Positions 5,842-6,209 of a stretch of DNA of 6,209 nt are shown one piece after another. Source of the stretch: Paracoccaceae bacterium (GTDB taxonomy: Bacteria; Pseudomonadota; Alphaproteobacteria; Rhodobacterales; Rhodobacteraceae); NCBI GenBank assembly GCA_024644285.1, contig JAHELH010000150.1, forward strand, positions 1-6,209. Direction: 5' to 3'. The position numbers and the translations under genes are program-made. Positions within the stretch are counted from its first letter, which is position 1, and each line of letters begins with the position of its first letter. The notes under the pieces were generated by a model, which made no database searches, was not told the DNA's origin, and saw only the letters and a list, made by a program, of their open reading frames with translations.

Positions 5842-6209
5842 ATGCCAGAGATTCGCTCGCTGTTCGCCACCCGTCTCTACCGCGCGCGCCTGGCGGACTT
5901 CACACCGAAAATCGATGCCAGCGAACTGGAGGCCTCGTGCCTCGCCATCGCCGAGGACGACAAGGCCGGGCAGGACTGGTGCGAGGAAAACGGCTTTCCG
6001 GGCTATACCAGCTATGCCTCGCTCGCCGACCTGCCGTGGCGCTTTCCGATCTTCAAGGACCTGGCGAAGTCGCTGGATAGGCACGTCGCCGCATTCGCCC
6101 GCGATCTGGAGTTCGACCTTGGCGGCAAGGACCTGAAGCTCGACGATATCTGGATCAACGTGCTGCCCGAAGGTGGCATCCATACCGCCCACATCCATCC
6201 GCATTCGGT
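5842..6209 (+). CDS. 2OG-Fe(II) oxygenase-like protein, TIGR02466 type (5' part, cut by window end)
   Basis: An open frame from ATG at 5842 runs to the window end, giving 122 residues with no stop. GGAGG at 5832-5836, five bases before the ATG, supports the start. The protein opens MPEIRSLFATRLYRARL, has GYTSYASLADLPWRFPIF near residues 54-71 and the motif DIWINVLPEGGIHTAHIHPH around 102-121. This matches my memory of the TIGR02466 / 2OG-FeII_Oxy_5 family, which has a W-x-N...G-G...H..H-x-H-P signature followed by SGxYY. His114, His117, His119 and His121 are candidates for iron binding; the rest of the metal site and the 2OG-binding arginine lie beyond the window. Family members number about 200 residues, so roughly 60% is visible. 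Substrate unknown. It is transcribed away from the convergent small gene, in the same direction as the ribosomal genes but after their terminator. Confidence 0.85.
   Translation, partial: MPEIRSLFATRLYRARLADFTPKIDASELEASCLAIAEDDKAGQDWCEENGFPGYTSYASLADLPWRFPIFKDLAKSLDRHVAAFARDLEFDLGGKDLKLDDIWINVLPEGGIHTAHIHPHS

Noticed and set aside
4034..6204. Long minus-strand open frames opposite rpsC/rplP and across 5029-6204
   Set aside because: They are antisense to conserved ribosomal genes or to the better-supported genes at 5349-5636 and 5842-6209, have no family-like motifs, and arise from high GC content.

Overview
The window is a GC-rich, densely packed bacterial ribosomal-protein region. The protein sequences (L3 with a long alanine/glutamate tail, L22 starting MGKEKNPRRVADNEAMAK, L2 starting MALKSYKPTTPGQRG) and the high-GC codon use point to an alphaproteobacterium, most likely Rhodobacterales (Rhodobacteraceae or Paracoccaceae). 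This placement comes from remembered family sequences, not from a search.

Region 1 (1-275) holds the last 40 codons of tuf (elongation factor Tu), then a 152-base gap. The gap carries a REP-like pair of perfect hairpins and a second, imperfect hairpin just ahead of rpsJ. The order tuf-rpsJ is the usual junction between the str and S10 ribosomal operons.

Region 2 (276-5170) is the S10 operon in its classical order: rpsJ, rplC, rplD, rplW, rplB, rpsS, rplV, rpsC, rplP. All genes lie on the + strand and look intact. Most junctions are tight: ATGA overlaps at rplC/rplD and rplW's start, a TAATG overlap at rplV/rpsC, and gaps of 1-15 bases elsewhere. The exception is a 133-base gap between rplW and rplB, filled by three CCCCGG-type hairpins. 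The products are parts of the 30S subunit (S10, S19, S3) and the 50S subunit (L3, L4, L23, L2, L22, L16), made in matched amounts from one transcript.

Region 3 (5171-6209) breaks the classical order. A strong intrinsic terminator follows rplP where rpmC and rpsQ would be expected. Next comes a convergent small gene (95 residues, probably an ABM-like dimeric alpha/beta-barrel protein). After a 205-base divergent spacer comes the 5' part of a 2OG-Fe(II) oxygenase-like gene of the TIGR02466 type, cut by the window end. A coding-like, out-of-frame stretch lies just downstream of the small gene and may be a frameshifted tail or gene remnant.

Most of the window is ordinary core genome, and I found no convincing new system. 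The points most worth a second look are the hairpin-rich gaps, the operon break after rplP, the coding-like remnant at 5270-5350, and an oxygenase gene close to rplP, given that L16 is a known target of ribosomal oxygenases in other bacteria.
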